NCBI GenBank assembly: GCA_934503275.1
Contig: CAKSVD010000001.1
Span: 283,491-347,490 of the forward strand
DNA: 64,000 nt
Origin: an uncultured Faecalibacterium sp.
Lineage (GTDB): Bacteria; Bacillota; Clostridia; Oscillospirales; Ruminococcaceae
Direction of reading: 5' to 3'
The notes beneath the pieces are model-generated. The model was not told the origin of the DNA. It ran no database searches and worked only from the letters and a program-made list of their open reading frames with translations. Positions 1 to 9,167 of the stretch are shown piece by piece. Every line of letters begins with the position of its first letter. Within the stretch, counting starts at the first letter, position 1. Both the position numbers and the translations under genes were made by a program.

Positions 1-1263
1 CCCGGCAAGCCCTGCCAGCAGCACCGTGCCGATGCGCAGCAGGGTGGCAGGCTCGTACAGGCCCGGGGTGACAAAAACCGCAATGGCCGTAATACTTGCC
101 ACAAAAATGACCGGGGTGCTCATGAGCCCGGTGGCAATGGCGGCATCTCCAATGATGAGCGCCGATACCAGACTGACCGAGTGCCCCAGCGACTGCGGCA
201 TCCGCAGCCCTGCCTCCCGGATGATCTCTAAAATCAGGATCACCAGCAGCATCTCGGCAAACAGGGGCAGCGGGGTTGCTTTTTCGGCTGCTTCGATCTT
301 ATACAGAAGCTGCGGGGGCAACAACTCCGGCAGATACACCGCCACGCACACAAAGACCCCCGGCAAAAACACCGTAAGGTAAAAGGAAAAGTACTTCAGC
401 ACCCGCAAAAAAGAGGAAAAAACCGCCGTGGAAGCGTAATCGTCCAGACATTCAAACTGCTCGCTGAAGAGCGCGGGCAGCACCAATGCCGAGGGACTGC
501 CGTTGACTAGGATCACAAGCTTCCCCTCGCAAAGCTTCGCGGCGGCGACCGCCGGGCGCTCGGTGTAGTGTACCGGGGTGAACAGCCGCACCTTGCCGGG
601 CAGCAGCCACGGCACAAAATAGCTGGAGTCCAGCAGCAGTTCCGGCCTTGCACTTTGCAAAATGGCGCGCACCCGGCGCACCATGGCGGGGTCGGCACGG
701 TCCTTGCAGTAGCAAAGAGCGTACTCGGTATTGCAGCAGGTGTGCGCCTGTGCAGCCTCCTGCACAAGGGTATCGGTGCGGACAAGACGGCGCAAAAGGC
801 TCAGGTTCACCCGCAGCAGGTCGGTAAAGCCTTCCCTGCTGCCGCGCAGGTTGCCCTCGGCAGAGGGCTCCTGCACCGAGCGGAACTTGAGCCCCTGCAC
901 CGAAAATGCAATACCGTTGCTGCACCCTTCTAACAGCAGCACTGCCATGCCGGCTGTCAGCCGCGCTACAAGCTGCGGCATATCCTGTACCGGGGCGCTC
1001 TCGGCCGGAAAAGCCGAGCCATGCAGGATATGTGCATAGGCCTGTGCGCCGGCAAGCCGAACAGAAGCGGACTGACGCCCGGCAGCGTCCAGCAACAACT
1101 CCCAGAGCGAATCAAGGCTTGCCATGCCGTCAAACATTACGATACACCCCGGACAGCCGTATAAAACGATCTTCTTCGCATAATAATCTGCCGAATTGCC
1201 AAACCTAGCATCAAGCGCGGACAGGTTTTCCGCAAGGCTTTGCGAAAGCAGCTGCACATCCAT
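1..1263 (-). CDS. GerA-family spore germination protein (A subunit / SpoVAF type), 3' part missing
   Basis: The reading frame runs off the left edge, so about 421 N-terminal residues are visible. An N-terminal soluble domain of roughly 280 residues is followed by the hydrophobic part typical of GerAA/SpoVAF proteins: a membrane segment starting LKYFSFYLTVFLPGVF, then the conserved stretch EIIREAGLRMPQSLGH and GDAAIATGLMS. In spore formers these proteins form germinant-gated channels in the inner spore membrane. The chosen ATG is preceded by AAAGGAG only two bases upstream, so the true start could lie slightly downstream. It diverges from a DUF421-DUF4363 pair, a partnership often seen with SpoVAF-like genes. 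Family assignment is firm; whether the host sporulates cannot be told from here. Confidence 0.85.
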   Translation of the reverse strand, partial: MDVQLLSQSLAENLSALDARFGNSADYYAKKIVLYGCPGCIVMFDGMASLDSLWELLLDAAGRQSASVRLAGAQAYAHILHGSAFPAESAPVQDMPQLVARLTAGMAVLLLEGCSNGIAFSVQGLKFRSVQEPSAEGNLRGSREGFTDLLRVNLSLLRRLVRTDTLVQEAAQAHTCCNTEYALCYCKDRADPAMVRRVRAILQSARPELLLDSSYFVPWLLPGKVRLFTPVHYTERPAVAAAKLCEGKLVILVNGSPSALVLPALFSEQFECLDDYASTAVFSSFLRVLKYFSFYLTVFLPGVFVCVAVYLPELLPPQLLYKIEAAEKATPLPLFAEMLLVILILEIIREAGLRMPQSLGHSVSLVSALIIGDAAIATGLMSTPVIFVASITAIAVFVTPGLYEPATLLRIGTVLLAGLAG

Positions 1264-1340
1264 CACTCCTTTGTGTGTGCAGTATACCCGCTTTGCCGCA
1301 GCGGAATACGCCGCGCACACCGCACCGGGAGGGTTTGTGC

Positions 1341-2033
1341 ATGAAACTGCTGCTTTGCCGCACCATTATCCTGTATCTCTGCGTTTTGTTTGCCATGCGG
1401 CTGATGGGCAAACGCCAGTTGGGAGAGCTGCAGCCGGAGGAACTGGTATCCACCATCCTTATCTCCAATCTGGCGTCCATCTCCATTGAATCCGAGGATG
1501 TGCCCATCACCGCCAGTCTCATCCCTCTGTTCCTCATTGCGGCGCTGGAGTTGCTGGGTTCAGTGGTGAGCTTCCGCAGCCAGAAATTCTTTAATTTTCT
1601 CTCCGGGCGTCCCAAAACGGTCATTCTGGACGGAAAGATCGATCAGGACGCTTTGCGGATGCTGCGGCTGACCACCGCCGACCTGATGGAGGCGCTACGC
1701 GGCAAGGACATCTTCGACCCGCGCAGAGTGTCCTATGCCGTGATTGAAACAAATGGTACGCTGTCGGCGGCGCTGCGCCCGGAACAGGAAGCGGCTACCC
1801 TGTCGGACTTGCAGTTGAAGGTGCAGCAAACACAGGCCACCATCCCCTTTGTGCTGGACGGGCAGGTGCTGGAGGACAATCTGCGCTGGTGTGGCAAGGA
1901 TCGTGCGTGGCTGGAACGCACCGCCACGGCGAACACAGTTCTGCCACAGGAGATTTTACTGCTCATCGGCAACGAGACCGAGGACTATTTTCTGCTGAAA
2001 AAGGAAGGCCGTCAGCCGGGAGGAAGGCGATGA
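1341..2033 (+). CDS. DUF421 (YetF/YcaP-type) membrane protein
   Basis: 230 residues. The N-terminus has two or three hydrophobic segments with the family hallmark MRLMGKRQLGELQPEELV just after the first, followed by a small cytosolic alpha/beta domain (residues about 95-160). This is the DUF421 architecture of B. subtilis YetF and YdfS. The start at 1341 has GGGAGG 7 bases upstream; an ATG 66 bases further upstream is rejected because it lacks a ribosome site and the family N-terminus begins here. The stop overlaps the next start (ATGA). From memory, a DUF421 protein has been reported as a partner of SpoVAF in germination; the divergent GerA-like gene makes that role plausible here but it is inference. 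Confidence 0.85.
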   Translation: MKLLLCRTIILYLCVLFAMRLMGKRQLGELQPEELVSTILISNLASISIESEDVPITASLIPLFLIAALELLGSVVSFRSQKFFNFLSGRPKTVILDGKIDQDALRMLRLTTADLMEALRGKDIFDPRRVSYAVIETNGTLSAALRPEQEAATLSDLQLKVQQTQATIPFVLDGQVLEDNLRWCGKDRAWLERTATANTVLPQEILLLIGNETEDYFLLKKEGRQPGGRR

Positions 2034-2398
2034 AGCGGATCTATGCGTGTATCCTGATCGTAGCCGCGCTGCTGGGGGTATCCCTTTACAGCAGCGGCCG
2101 GGTGCAGGGCTTTGCACAGGATATCTCAGCCGATTTAGACTGCGCCCTTGAGGCTGTACGGCAGAAGGACTTCCCCACTGCGCGGCAGGCACTTGCCGAG
2201 GGTGCAGAACTGTGCGACACGATGCGGGAAACCATGAGCCATCTGCTGCGCACGGCTGACTACACGGAACTGGAAGCTGCACTGCGGGCGGCAGACGGAT
2301 ACCTTGAGCAGCAGGCCACAGAGGATGCACTGGGTGAGTTGCGCCGCGCACAGGTAGAGGTAGAGCGACTGGAATGGCTTGCCCGGCGTCTGGTATAA
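2030..2398 (+). CDS. DUF4363-family protein, membrane-anchored
   Basis: 122 residues: an N-terminal signal anchor (MKRIYACILIVAALLGVSL) followed by a helical, Glu/Ala/Leu-rich extracytoplasmic domain. Size, architecture and its position directly behind a DUF421 gene fit the DUF4363 family. It overlaps the DUF421 stop by four bases (ATGA), so the two are translationally coupled. No catalytic motif is visible. Function unknown; the operon places it with a germination or membrane-channel function. It converges on nrdR, with hairpins in between. Confidence 0.75.
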   Translation: MKRIYACILIVAALLGVSLYSSGRVQGFAQDISADLDCALEAVRQKDFPTARQALAEGAELCDTMRETMSHLLRTADYTELEAALRAADGYLEQQATEDALGELRRAQVEVERLEWLARRLV

Positions 2399-2404
2399 GG
2401 TGAG

Positions 2405-2441
2405 CAAAAAAGGGCACTGCACGAAACGCCGTGCAATGTCC
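2405..2441 (-). terminator. Hairpin with U-tract on the minus strand
   Basis: The arms TGCACG and CGTGCA (2418-2423, 2430-2435) extend with wobble pairs to 2412-2441. Read on the minus strand the stem is followed by six T residues (2411-2406). It lies beyond the nrdR terminator, so it is either a backup terminator or the end of a short minus-strand transcript starting between 2440 and 2512. Confidence 0.5.
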
Positions 2442-2512
2442 TTGGGGGGAATAACCGTTTTATATTTCACGCTTGTCGTGTCCTGCAGGAGGCGACAAGT
2501 AGTCTTTTCACA

Positions 2513-2554
2513 ATAAAAACAGACCGAGAGACGCCCAAAAGCATCTCTCGGTCT
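2513..2554 (-). terminator. Rho-independent terminator of secDF-nrdR
   Basis: A perfect 11-bp stem, AGACCGAGAGA (2521-2531) with TCTCTCGGTCT (2544-2554), with a 12-base loop. On the minus strand it is followed by a T-rich tract (2520-2513), just past the nrdR stop. Confidence 0.8.
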
Positions 2555-2565
2555 TAAGTTACAAT

Positions 2566-3033
2566 TTACTGATTTTCCTTGCGGTCACCCACAAGCTTTT
2601 TCAGTTCATCAAGGAAGCTTTCCACGTCTGCAAACTGGCGGTAGACCGAGGCAAAGCGGATATAAGCCACCTCATCGATCTTTTTCAGTTCCTGCATGGT
2701 CAGTTCACCAATGCGCACACTGGGGATCTCGCGGTCGTAGGAACTGAACAGGGACTGCTCGATGCTGCTGACGGCGCGCTCTAGCGTTTCGTAGCTGACG
2801 GGACGCTTGGCACAGGCGCGTAGCATGGCATTGAACAGCTTCTGCCGGTCAAAGGGCTCGCGGGAGTTATCCTTTTTAATGACCACCAGCGGCACCGTTT
2901 CCACCACCTCGTAGGTGGTAAAACGCATATGGCAGTTCAGGCACTCGCGGCGGCGACGAATGCGCTCGTTGTCTTCCGTGGGGCGGGAGTCGATCACCTT
3001 GGATTCCTCCGCGCCGCAATAAGGGCACTTCAT
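2566..3033 (-). CDS. nrdR: Transcriptional repressor NrdR
   Basis: 155 residues, the usual NrdR length. The N-terminal zinc ribbon shows CPYC at residues 3-6 and CLNCH about 30 residues later, followed by RFTTYE and the ATP-cone ([16 protein letters not shown] onward). NrdR senses nucleotide status and represses ribonucleotide reductase genes by binding NrdR boxes. The ATG at 3033 has GGCGGAGGA nine bases upstream and begins the zinc ribbon; a longer frame upstream is rejected because it overlaps secDF. It lies 16 bases behind secDF, so both are probably one transcript ending at the hairpin at 2513-2554. Confidence 0.97.
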   Translation of the reverse strand: MKCPYCGAEESKVIDSRPTEDNERIRRRRECLNCHMRFTTYEVVETVPLVVIKKDNSREPFDRQKLFNAMLRACAKRPVSYETLERAVSSIEQSLFSSYDREIPSVRIGELTMQELKKIDEVAYIRFASVYRQFADVESFLDELKKLVGDRKENQ

Positions 3034-3049
3034 TTTTTGTTCCTCCGCC

Positions 3050-5383
3050 TCAGTTTTTCTTTTTGCTGCGCTCGCTCCACAGCACCCATGCCGAGGTGGA
3101 AACGCACAGAGAGGTGTACACACCGCTGATCATACCCATCATCAGCGGGAACGCAAAGGTAAAGATACTGTCCAGACCGTACAGCTTTGCCACGATGCAC
3201 ATGACGCCCAGTGCCATCACCGTGGTGATGGTGGTGATCAGGGTGCGGCGGGCAGACTGATTGACCGACTGGTTGACCAGTTCTTCAAAGCTGCCCTTTT
3301 TGCCCATAAGGGCGCGGTTCTCGCGGATACGGTCGTACACCACAACGGTATCGTTGATGGAGTAGCCGAGGATGGTAAGCATGGCGGCGATAAAGTTGCC
3401 GTCCAGTGCGGTGCGCAGCAGCACAAAGGTGCCGAACACCACCATCAGGTCGTTGACCAGCGCCAGCACTGCCATCATACCGCCGGTCAGACCGCCAATG
3501 TTCTTGAAGCGCAGGGCGATATACAACAGAATGAGCACCAGTGCAAACAGCACAGCCACCAAACTCTTCTGCAGGAACTTGGTGCCCATGGCTGCGCTGA
3601 CGTTGCTCAGGGACAGCTGGGCAAACTGGTTGTCCGGGTAGTTCTCGTTCAGGGAGTCCTGCAGGTTTTCTACCTGCTCGGTGGTCACGGTCTCGTTGCC
3701 GGGCATGGAGATCTTCAGAGTCTGGTCGCCGGTGGCCACGTTCTCACCGGTCTGCAGGGTCAAGCCGGTGTTTCCCAGCGCAGCAGCAGCGGTCTTTTGC
3801 ACAGCGGACTGGTCAAAGCTGCCCTTGTAGGACAGGGTGATCATGGCACCACCGGTGAACTCGGTATCCAGATGCACACCGAACACTGCGGCACACAGCA
3901 GGATCACTGCCATCAGGCAGGCAGAGAAGGTCAAGAACTTTTTGCGCAGGGCAACGAAATTCACCGGCTTCTTTTCGGCCTTCTCCTGCCCGGGCTTTGC
4001 AGCGCCGTACAACCACGGGTTGCGCAGTGCCTTGATGGCGGCTGCGCCGCGGATCATCACACGGGTAGCGAACACGCCGAACACGAAGTTCAGCAGTACG
4101 CCGGTGAGCAGCGTATAGCCGAAGGCGTAGATGGTGCCTGCGGTAGAGGGGCCGAAGGCAAAGAACACAAAGTGCAGTGCCTTGGCAAACAGGCCGTCCG
4201 AGGGGCCAAAGGCGCCCATAAGCACGATGGCCACGATGACAATGGTCACATTGCCGTCAATGATGGGGGTCAGGCCGCGGGCAAAGCCGCTCTTCAGTGC
4301 GCCGTCCAGAGATTTACCGTTTTTCAGTTCTTCCTTGATGCGCTCGGCGGTGATAACGTTGGCATCCACGCCCATGCCGATGGCCAGAATGATGCCTGCA
4401 ATGCCGGGCAGGGTCAGGGTAAAGCTTTCAAACACTGAGAAGTAGCCGGACACAAAGGCCAGCGTAGCCGCCACCTGACCGGCCAGCGCGATGCAGGCCA
4501 GAAAGCCCGGCAGACGATACAACACCGTCATGAACACCACGATGAGGGCAAAGGCGATCAGGCCTGCCAGCACCATAGCGCCAAGGCTGTTTTCACCCAG
4601 ACTGGGGCTCACGGTGGAGTAGCTGTCCACGCTCAAAGCAAAGGGCAGCGCACCGGAGTTGATCTGGCGTGCCATCTTGACCACCGCATCCTGCGTAAAG
4701 GGATTGGAGGCCGAACTGGTGATGATGGCCTGTCCGTCGGTGATGGCGGTGTTGACGGTGGCGGTGCTCACGTTCTCATCATCCAGCCAGATGCTGATGC
4801 TGCCCTTATCGGCAGCCAGCTTGGTGGTAGCATCGCCAAAAGCCTTGGCACCCTCGGTGGTGAACTTGAGGGCAACGTAATACTCAGCACTGCCGCCGTT
4901 GCTCACAGCACCGTACTGTGCCGAAGCACTTTCGACCATGGAGCCATCCAAAATCAACTCGCCGTCCTTGCTGGCGCCCTCGCGGAAGGTCAGGTAGGCG
5001 GTGGTGCCGATCTCCTGAATGGCAGACTCGGGGTCAAAATCCGTCTCGCCGGACTGCCACGGGAACTCCAAGATCAGGCTGTCGGATTTGTTATCCACAT
5101 ACAACTCGTAGTCTGTCACGTTCAATGCGACCAGACGGTTCTCAATGACCAGTCGGGCGGCATCCAGCTGCTCGTCCGTGGCATCGTAGCCATCCGAGGG
5201 CACAAAGGTGACGTTGACGCCGCCTTTGATATCCACACCAAAGCGGATATCCTTTGCACCCTTGATATAAGTGGTGGTCACATCGCCGTATTTTGCCGAC
5301 ACGCCAAAAAAGGCGGTGTAGACAAACACAACGATCAGCAGCGCGGTAACGACCAGCTGCCATGCTTTGCCTTTTGTTTTCAT
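3050..5383 (-). CDS. secDF: Fused protein translocase subunit SecDF
   Basis: 777 residues. SecD and SecF are fused in one chain, as in Bacillus and many Clostridia. The SecD half has an N-terminal membrane segment, the [13 protein letters not shown] motif, a large extracytoplasmic domain, and the membrane motif [19 protein letters not shown]. The SecF half begins near residue 490 with [17 protein letters not shown] and carries [17 protein letters not shown]. SecDF uses the proton-motive force to pull exported proteins out of the SecYEG channel. GGAGG lies 11 bases before the start. A GC-rich hairpin (GCGGCTG/CAGCCGC) sits just upstream of that ribosome site in the mRNA leader and could modulate translation. 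Confidence 0.97.
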   Translation of the reverse strand: MKTKGKAWQLVVTALLIVVFVYTAFFGVSAKYGDVTTTYIKGAKDIRFGVDIKGGVNVTFVPSDGYDATDEQLDAARLVIENRLVALNVTDYELYVDNKSDSLILEFPWQSGETDFDPESAIQEIGTTAYLTFREGASKDGELILDGSMVESASAQYGAVSNGGSAEYYVALKFTTEGAKAFGDATTKLAADKGSISIWLDDENVSTATVNTAITDGQAIITSSASNPFTQDAVVKMARQINSGALPFALSVDSYSTVSPSLGENSLGAMVLAGLIAFALIVVFMTVLYRLPGFLACIALAGQVAATLAFVSGYFSVFESFTLTLPGIAGIILAIGMGVDANVITAERIKEELKNGKSLDGALKSGFARGLTPIIDGNVTIVIVAIVLMGAFGPSDGLFAKALHFVFFAFGPSTAGTIYAFGYTLLTGVLLNFVFGVFATRVMIRGAAAIKALRNPWLYGAAKPGQEKAEKKPVNFVALRKKFLTFSACLMAVILLCAAVFGVHLDTEFTGGAMITLSYKGSFDQSAVQKTAAAALGNTGLTLQTGENVATGDQTLKISMPGNETVTTEQVENLQDSLNENYPDNQFAQLSLSNVSAAMGTKFLQKSLVAVLFALVLILLYIALRFKNIGGLTGGMMAVLALVNDLMVVFGTFVLLRTALDGNFIAAMLTILGYSINDTVVVYDRIRENRALMGKKGSFEELVNQSVNQSARRTLITTITTVMALGVMCIVAKLYGLDSIFTFAFPLMMGMISGVYTSLCVSTSAWVLWSERSKKKN

Positions 5384-5566
5384 AAATCAGGGAACCTCCA
5401 AAAGCGGCGGCTGTGCAGCCGCAGCCGTTTTTGTTGTGAACCGCAAGTTTTGCCGACGGTCCCTCTCCTCACAGAGCAGCCGTCGTGCCGACTTTTCTGT
5501 GATAAAACTCCCCTGCCAGCCCTGCAAAGAGCCCCGCAGAGGAGAATATACAAGTTATTTCAAGCC

Positions 5567-6847
5567 TTAGGCCATATCAGCCAGCAGCTTTTCCACAACG
5601 GCCAGACGCACGCAGACGCACAGCAGTTCGGAAGCGGTCTCCACCTCGTCCAGACTGGGATAAGTGGGTGCGATGCGCAGGTGAGAGTCCTGCGGGTCCT
5701 TGTGGTACGGATAAGCCGAGCCTGCGCCGGTCAGCACCAGACCTGCGTTCTTGCACAGTTCCGCCACACGCTTGGCGCAGCCGGGCATGACATACAGGCT
5801 GATGAAGTAGCCGCCCTTGGGGTTGGTCCAGTGGGCAATATCGCCGCAGGGGGTGAGGTTGGCGGCAAAGGCGGTCTTGACGGCATCGAAGCAGGGCACC
5901 AGACGGCGGCGATGCTTTGCCATGTGTGCCAGAACGCCCTCCTTGTTCTTCAGGAAGCGGACGTGGCGCAGCTGGTTCATCTTATCGTAGCTGATGATCA
6001 TCACCGCAAAGCGCTTGCACATATACTTCATGCTGTTGTCGCTGCAGGCAATGGCAGAAACGCCGGCACCCGGGAAGGTGATCTTGCTGGTAGAGGTGAA
6101 CATAAACACGCGATCCTGCGTGCCATACTTCTTGCTCACGTTCAGCAGCACGGGGGTCTCGATGATCTCCTCGGTCAGGTGATGGACGATGTAGGCCTCG
6201 TCCCAGAAGATCTTGAAATCCGGGGCAGCGGTCTTCATCTTGGCAAAGCGCTCGATGGTCTCATCGCTATATGTGTAGCCATCGGGGTTGGAGTACTGCG
6301 GCACGCACCAGATACCCTTGATGGTATCATCCTCTGCCACCAGCTTTTCCACAACGTCCATATCGGGGCCGTTGGGGGTCATAGGCACGCTGATGAGTTC
6401 AAAGCCGAACTCCTCGGTAATAGCAAAGTGACGGTCATAGCCGGGCACCGGGCAGAGGAACTTGCGCTTCTCCACCTGAGACCAAGGGCAGGGAGACTCC
6501 GGGAAACCGAACACATAACCGATGTTGATGAGGTTATACATCAGCTGCAGGCTGGAGTTGCCGCCCACGAACACCTCGTTGGGCTTTACGCCAAACACAT
6601 CTGCAAACAGGGCGCGGGCCTCGCTCAGACCCTCCAGTTCGCCGTAGTTGCGGGCATCGGTGCCTGCATCCGTGGTGTAGTCGGTCATCTTCAGCAGGTC
6701 CATTGCCAGATCCATCTGGTGAGGGCCGGGCTTGCCGCGTGCCATATTCAGCTTCAGACCCTTTGCCTGAAACTGCTTGTATTCCTGCTCCAGCGCTGCC
6801 TTTTCAGCGGTCAGCGCATCGCGATCCATCTCGTGATAATTTGCCAT
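5567..6847 (-). CDS. Aspartate aminotransferase, type Ic (MocR-like fold-type I)
   Basis: 426 residues from the ATG at 6847, which has AAAGGAGTG about 8 bases upstream; a GTG nine bases earlier overlaps that site and is rejected. The PLP lysine is K255 in TSTSKITFPGAG, with N187 (QYSNPDGYT) and D216/Y219 (WDEAYIVHH) as other cofactor contacts. The fold matches the Pfam Aminotran_MocR / aspartate aminotransferase subgroup Ic, which transfers amino groups between aspartate and 2-oxoglutarate. It appears monocistronic, with its own promoter at 6955-6983. Substrate is inferred from the family; a neighbouring specificity cannot be excluded. Confidence 0.9.
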   Translation of the reverse strand: MANYHEMDRDALTAEKAALEQEYKQFQAKGLKLNMARGKPGPHQMDLAMDLLKMTDYTTDAGTDARNYGELEGLSEARALFADVFGVKPNEVFVGGNSSLQLMYNLINIGYVFGFPESPCPWSQVEKRKFLCPVPGYDRHFAITEEFGFELISVPMTPNGPDMDVVEKLVAEDDTIKGIWCVPQYSNPDGYTYSDETIERFAKMKTAAPDFKIFWDEAYIVHHLTEEIIETPVLLNVSKKYGTQDRVFMFTSTSKITFPGAGVSAIACSDNSMKYMCKRFAVMIISYDKMNQLRHVRFLKNKEGVLAHMAKHRRRLVPCFDAVKTAFAANLTPCGDIAHWTNPKGGYFISLYVMPGCAKRVAELCKNAGLVLTGAGSAYPYHKDPQDSHLRIAPTYPSLDEVETASELLCVCVRLAVVEKLLADMA

Positions 6848-6954
6848 TGAAAACACACTCCTTTATAGTACTCTTCCTGTTACCCAATACTGTGGCTCAT
6901 CTTTTGCGGTATGCCCCTGCCAGAGAGCACACGCCGCACGATCCACACTTTACT

Positions 6955-6983
6955 ATTATAGTACATTTTCCTGTCAGAAACAA
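6955..6983 (-). promoter_or_regulatory. SigA-type promoter of the aminotransferase gene
   Basis: Minus-strand -35 TTGTTT (6983-6978) and -10 TATAAT (6960-6955), separated by exactly 17 bases. The -10 is embedded in a palindrome TACTATTATAGTA. Confidence 0.65.
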
Positions 6984-6990
6984 GAATTTG

Positions 6991-7039
6991 AAAGCAAAAA
7001 GCCCTGCCAAAAGCAAAAAGCTTTCGAAGCAGGGCTTTT
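6991..7039 (-). terminator. Rho-independent terminator of clpX
   Basis: An 11-bp stem, AAAAGCCCTGC (6997-7007) with GCAGGGCTTTT (7029-7039); the loop also contains a smaller AAGC/GCTT hairpin. On the minus strand it is followed by TTTTTGCTTT. Confidence 0.85.
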
Positions 7040-7074
7040 AGGCGGGTACACTCCCCTGCTGTGCGGCAATGCCG

Positions 7075-8397
7075 TCAGCTGAGAGCGACCTGATTTTTAT
7101 AGCGTTTGCGCACGGCACCGTATTCCAGATGTGCCTCGCCGCCCTCCACGGTGTCCTCGTCCACGGTCACGCGGATGATGGTGGCATCGCTGGGCACCTT
7201 GTACATGATGGGCAGCAGAATGCTTTCCATCACGCTGCGTAAGCCACGGGCACCGGTCTTGCGCTCAATGGTCTTGTGGGCAATGGCGTGCAAAGCTTCG
7301 TCCGTGAAGGTAAGCTCCACGTTATCCATGCCCAGCAGTTCCTTATACTGCTTGACCAGACTGTTGCGGGGCTCCTTGAGCACGCGCACCAGTGCATCCT
7401 CGTCCAGATCGTCCAGCACGGTGATGACCGGCAGACGGCCGATCAGTTCCGGGATCAGGCCGAACTTGACCAGATCGTGGGGCTCTACCTTGCGCAGCAA
7501 TGCACGCTCGGCCTCGGTGGAGTTATCCTTCAGCGCACTGCCGAAGCCCAGCGCGGACTTATCGGTGCGGCGCAGGATATACTTATCCAGACCGTCAAAG
7601 GCACCGCCGCAGATGAACAGGATGTTGGTGGTGTCGATCTGGATGAACTCCTGCTGCGGGTGCTTGCGGCCGCCCTGCGGCGGCACGTTGCTGACAGTGC
7701 CCTCCAAGATCTTCAGCAGTGCCTGCTGCACGCCCTCGCCGCCTACATCGCGGGTGATGGAGGGGTTTTCGCTCTTGCGGGTGATCTTGTCGATCTCATC
7801 AATGTAGATGATGCCGATCTGAGCCTTTTGCACATCAAAATCTGCCGCCTGGATCAGCTTAAGCAGAATGTTCTCCACGTCCTCACCCACATAACCGGCC
7901 TCGGTAAGGGTGGTAGCGTCCGCAATAGCGAAGGGCACCCCCAGCATCTTGGCCAGTGTCTGCGCCAGCAGGGTCTTGCCCACGCCGGAGGGGCCCAGCA
8001 GCAGCACGTTGGACTTTTGCAGTTCTACATCGCCGCCCTTGCCGCTGAGGATGCGCTTATAGTGGTTATAGACCGAAACGGACAGCACACGCTTTGCCTC
8101 GTCCTGACCGATGACATACTGATCCAGACCTTCCTTGATCTCGGCCGGGGTCATGATGTTGATATCCAGATCTGCGGCAGCGGGCTGGACATGGGCGCGG
8201 CTTGCACTGCCGCGCCCCGGACGGGCGCTTTTGGGCTGATCCGGCTTGTCAGAGAGCAGATCGTGGCACAGGCCGATGCACTCGCTGCAGATATTGACCC
8301 CGGGGCCAATGATCATGCGCTCTACCTCGTCCTGATGCTTGCCGCAAAAGCTGCAAACCAGATCCTTTTCGTTTTTGCCGGAATTGTTATTTGCCAT
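7075..8397 (-). CDS. clpX: ATP-dependent Clp protease ATP-binding subunit ClpX
   Basis: 440 residues. The N-terminal zinc-binding domain has C15, C18, C37 and C40. The AAA+ domain has Walker A GPSGVGKT (135-142) and Walker B IIYIDEID (196-203), followed by the substrate-contacting GYVGEDVE region (168-175). ClpX unfolds tagged proteins and feeds them to ClpP. The gene lies 36 bases behind clpP, the classical clpP-clpX order. AAGGA precedes the ATG. The loop between the zinc domain and AAA+ domain is Pro/Ala/Arg-rich and variable. Confidence 0.98.
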   Translation of the reverse strand: MANNNSGKNEKDLVCSFCGKHQDEVERMIIGPGVNICSECIGLCHDLLSDKPDQPKSARPGRGSASRAHVQPAAADLDINIMTPAEIKEGLDQYVIGQDEAKRVLSVSVYNHYKRILSGKGGDVELQKSNVLLLGPSGVGKTLLAQTLAKMLGVPFAIADATTLTEAGYVGEDVENILLKLIQAADFDVQKAQIGIIYIDEIDKITRKSENPSITRDVGGEGVQQALLKILEGTVSNVPPQGGRKHPQQEFIQIDTTNILFICGGAFDGLDKYILRRTDKSALGFGSALKDNSTEAERALLRKVEPHDLVKFGLIPELIGRLPVITVLDDLDEDALVRVLKEPRNSLVKQYKELLGMDNVELTFTDEALHAIAHKTIERKTGARGLRSVMESILLPIMYKVPSDATIIRVTVDEDTVEGGEAHLEYGAVRKRYKNQVALS

Positions 8398-8433
8398 AGC
8401 TGTTTTTCCTTATCCTGGATAGATTATAGCGGT

Positions 8434-9030
8434 TTACCGGTGGGCAATGACCTCATCGATCAGGCCGTATTCCTTTGCCTGCTGCGCGGTAAGGTAGTTG
8501 TCACGCTCGGTGTCCTGCTGGATCTTTTCCAGCGGCTGGCCGGTGAACTCGCTGAGCATCCGGTTCATCTTATCGCGGATATAGACCATGTGCTCGGCAT
8601 GGATCTTGATATCCGTGGTCTGGCCGGAAAGGCCGCCGCCCTGACCGCCGATCAGCGGCTGGTGGATCATGATCTCGGCGTTGGGCAGCGCAAAGCGCTT
8701 GCCCTTGGTGCCGCTTGCCAGCAGGAATGCGCCCATAGAGGCCGCCATGCCCATGCAGATGGTGGAAACATCGCACTTGATATACTGCATGGTGTCGTGG
8801 ATGGCCATACCGGCACTGATGGAACCGCCGGGGCTGTTGATATACAGGCTGATGTCCTTATCCGGGTCCTGCCCTTCCAGATACAGCAGCTGCGCCACCA
8901 CAAGGCTTGCGGTGGTATCGTTGACATCCTCGCTCAGCACGATGATGCGATCGTTCAGCAGACGAGAGAAAATATCGTAGGAACGCTCTCCGTGCGCCGA
9001 CTGCTCGACAACGTAAGGAACAAAACTCAT
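8434..9030 (-). CDS. clpP: ATP-dependent Clp protease proteolytic subunit ClpP
   Basis: 198 residues with the complete serine-protease triad: S98 (GMAASMG), H123 (MIHQPL) and D177 (TERDNYL). ClpP forms the 14-mer chamber that degrades proteins delivered by ClpX. The start at 9030 is set by AGGAGGCGAACTTT just upstream and by the usual short ClpP N-terminus SFVPYVVE; the reading frame stays open for 31 more codons upstream, but that part crosses the terminator hairpin. It is separated from tig by a strong hairpin, so clpP either has its own promoter or depends on read-through. Confidence 0.98.
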   Translation of the reverse strand: MSFVPYVVEQSAHGERSYDIFSRLLNDRIIVLSEDVNDTTASLVVAQLLYLEGQDPDKDISLYINSPGGSISAGMAIHDTMQYIKCDVSTICMGMAASMGAFLLASGTKGKRFALPNAEIMIHQPLIGGQGGGLSGQTTDIKIHAEHMVYIRDKMNRMLSEFTGQPLEKIQQDTERDNYLTAQQAKEYGLIDEVIAHR

Positions 9031-9059
9031 AAAGTTCGCCTCCTGAAATGGTTTAAGTT

Positions 9060-9118
9060 TATTGGCAAAATTGACCGATACGGGTCCCCTGTAAAGTTCA
9101 GCCGTACCGGTCAATTTT
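9060..9118 (-). terminator. Long hairpin terminator between tig and clpP
   Basis: Two 17-base arms (9067-9083 and 9102-9118) pair with a single mismatch; AAAATTGACCG at the outer end gives a T-rich tail on both strands. On the minus strand it follows tig. It would strongly reduce read-through from tig into clpP-clpX. Confidence 0.8.
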
Positions 9119-9167
9119 AACAACCTTTGATAAAACGCCTGCGGCGCTTTACAGGGCCCGGCACTGA

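Noticed and set aside
1264-1340. SigG/SigF-like promoter halves between the GerA-like gene and DUF421
   Set aside because: GTATA and GAATAC-type elements can be picked out in both directions, but the fit to the forespore consensus is poor and spacing had to be chosen freely.
7276-9120. A 614-codon plus-strand frame opposite clpX and clpP
   Set aside because: Shadow of the two clp genes, spanning both and the gap between them; no start signal.
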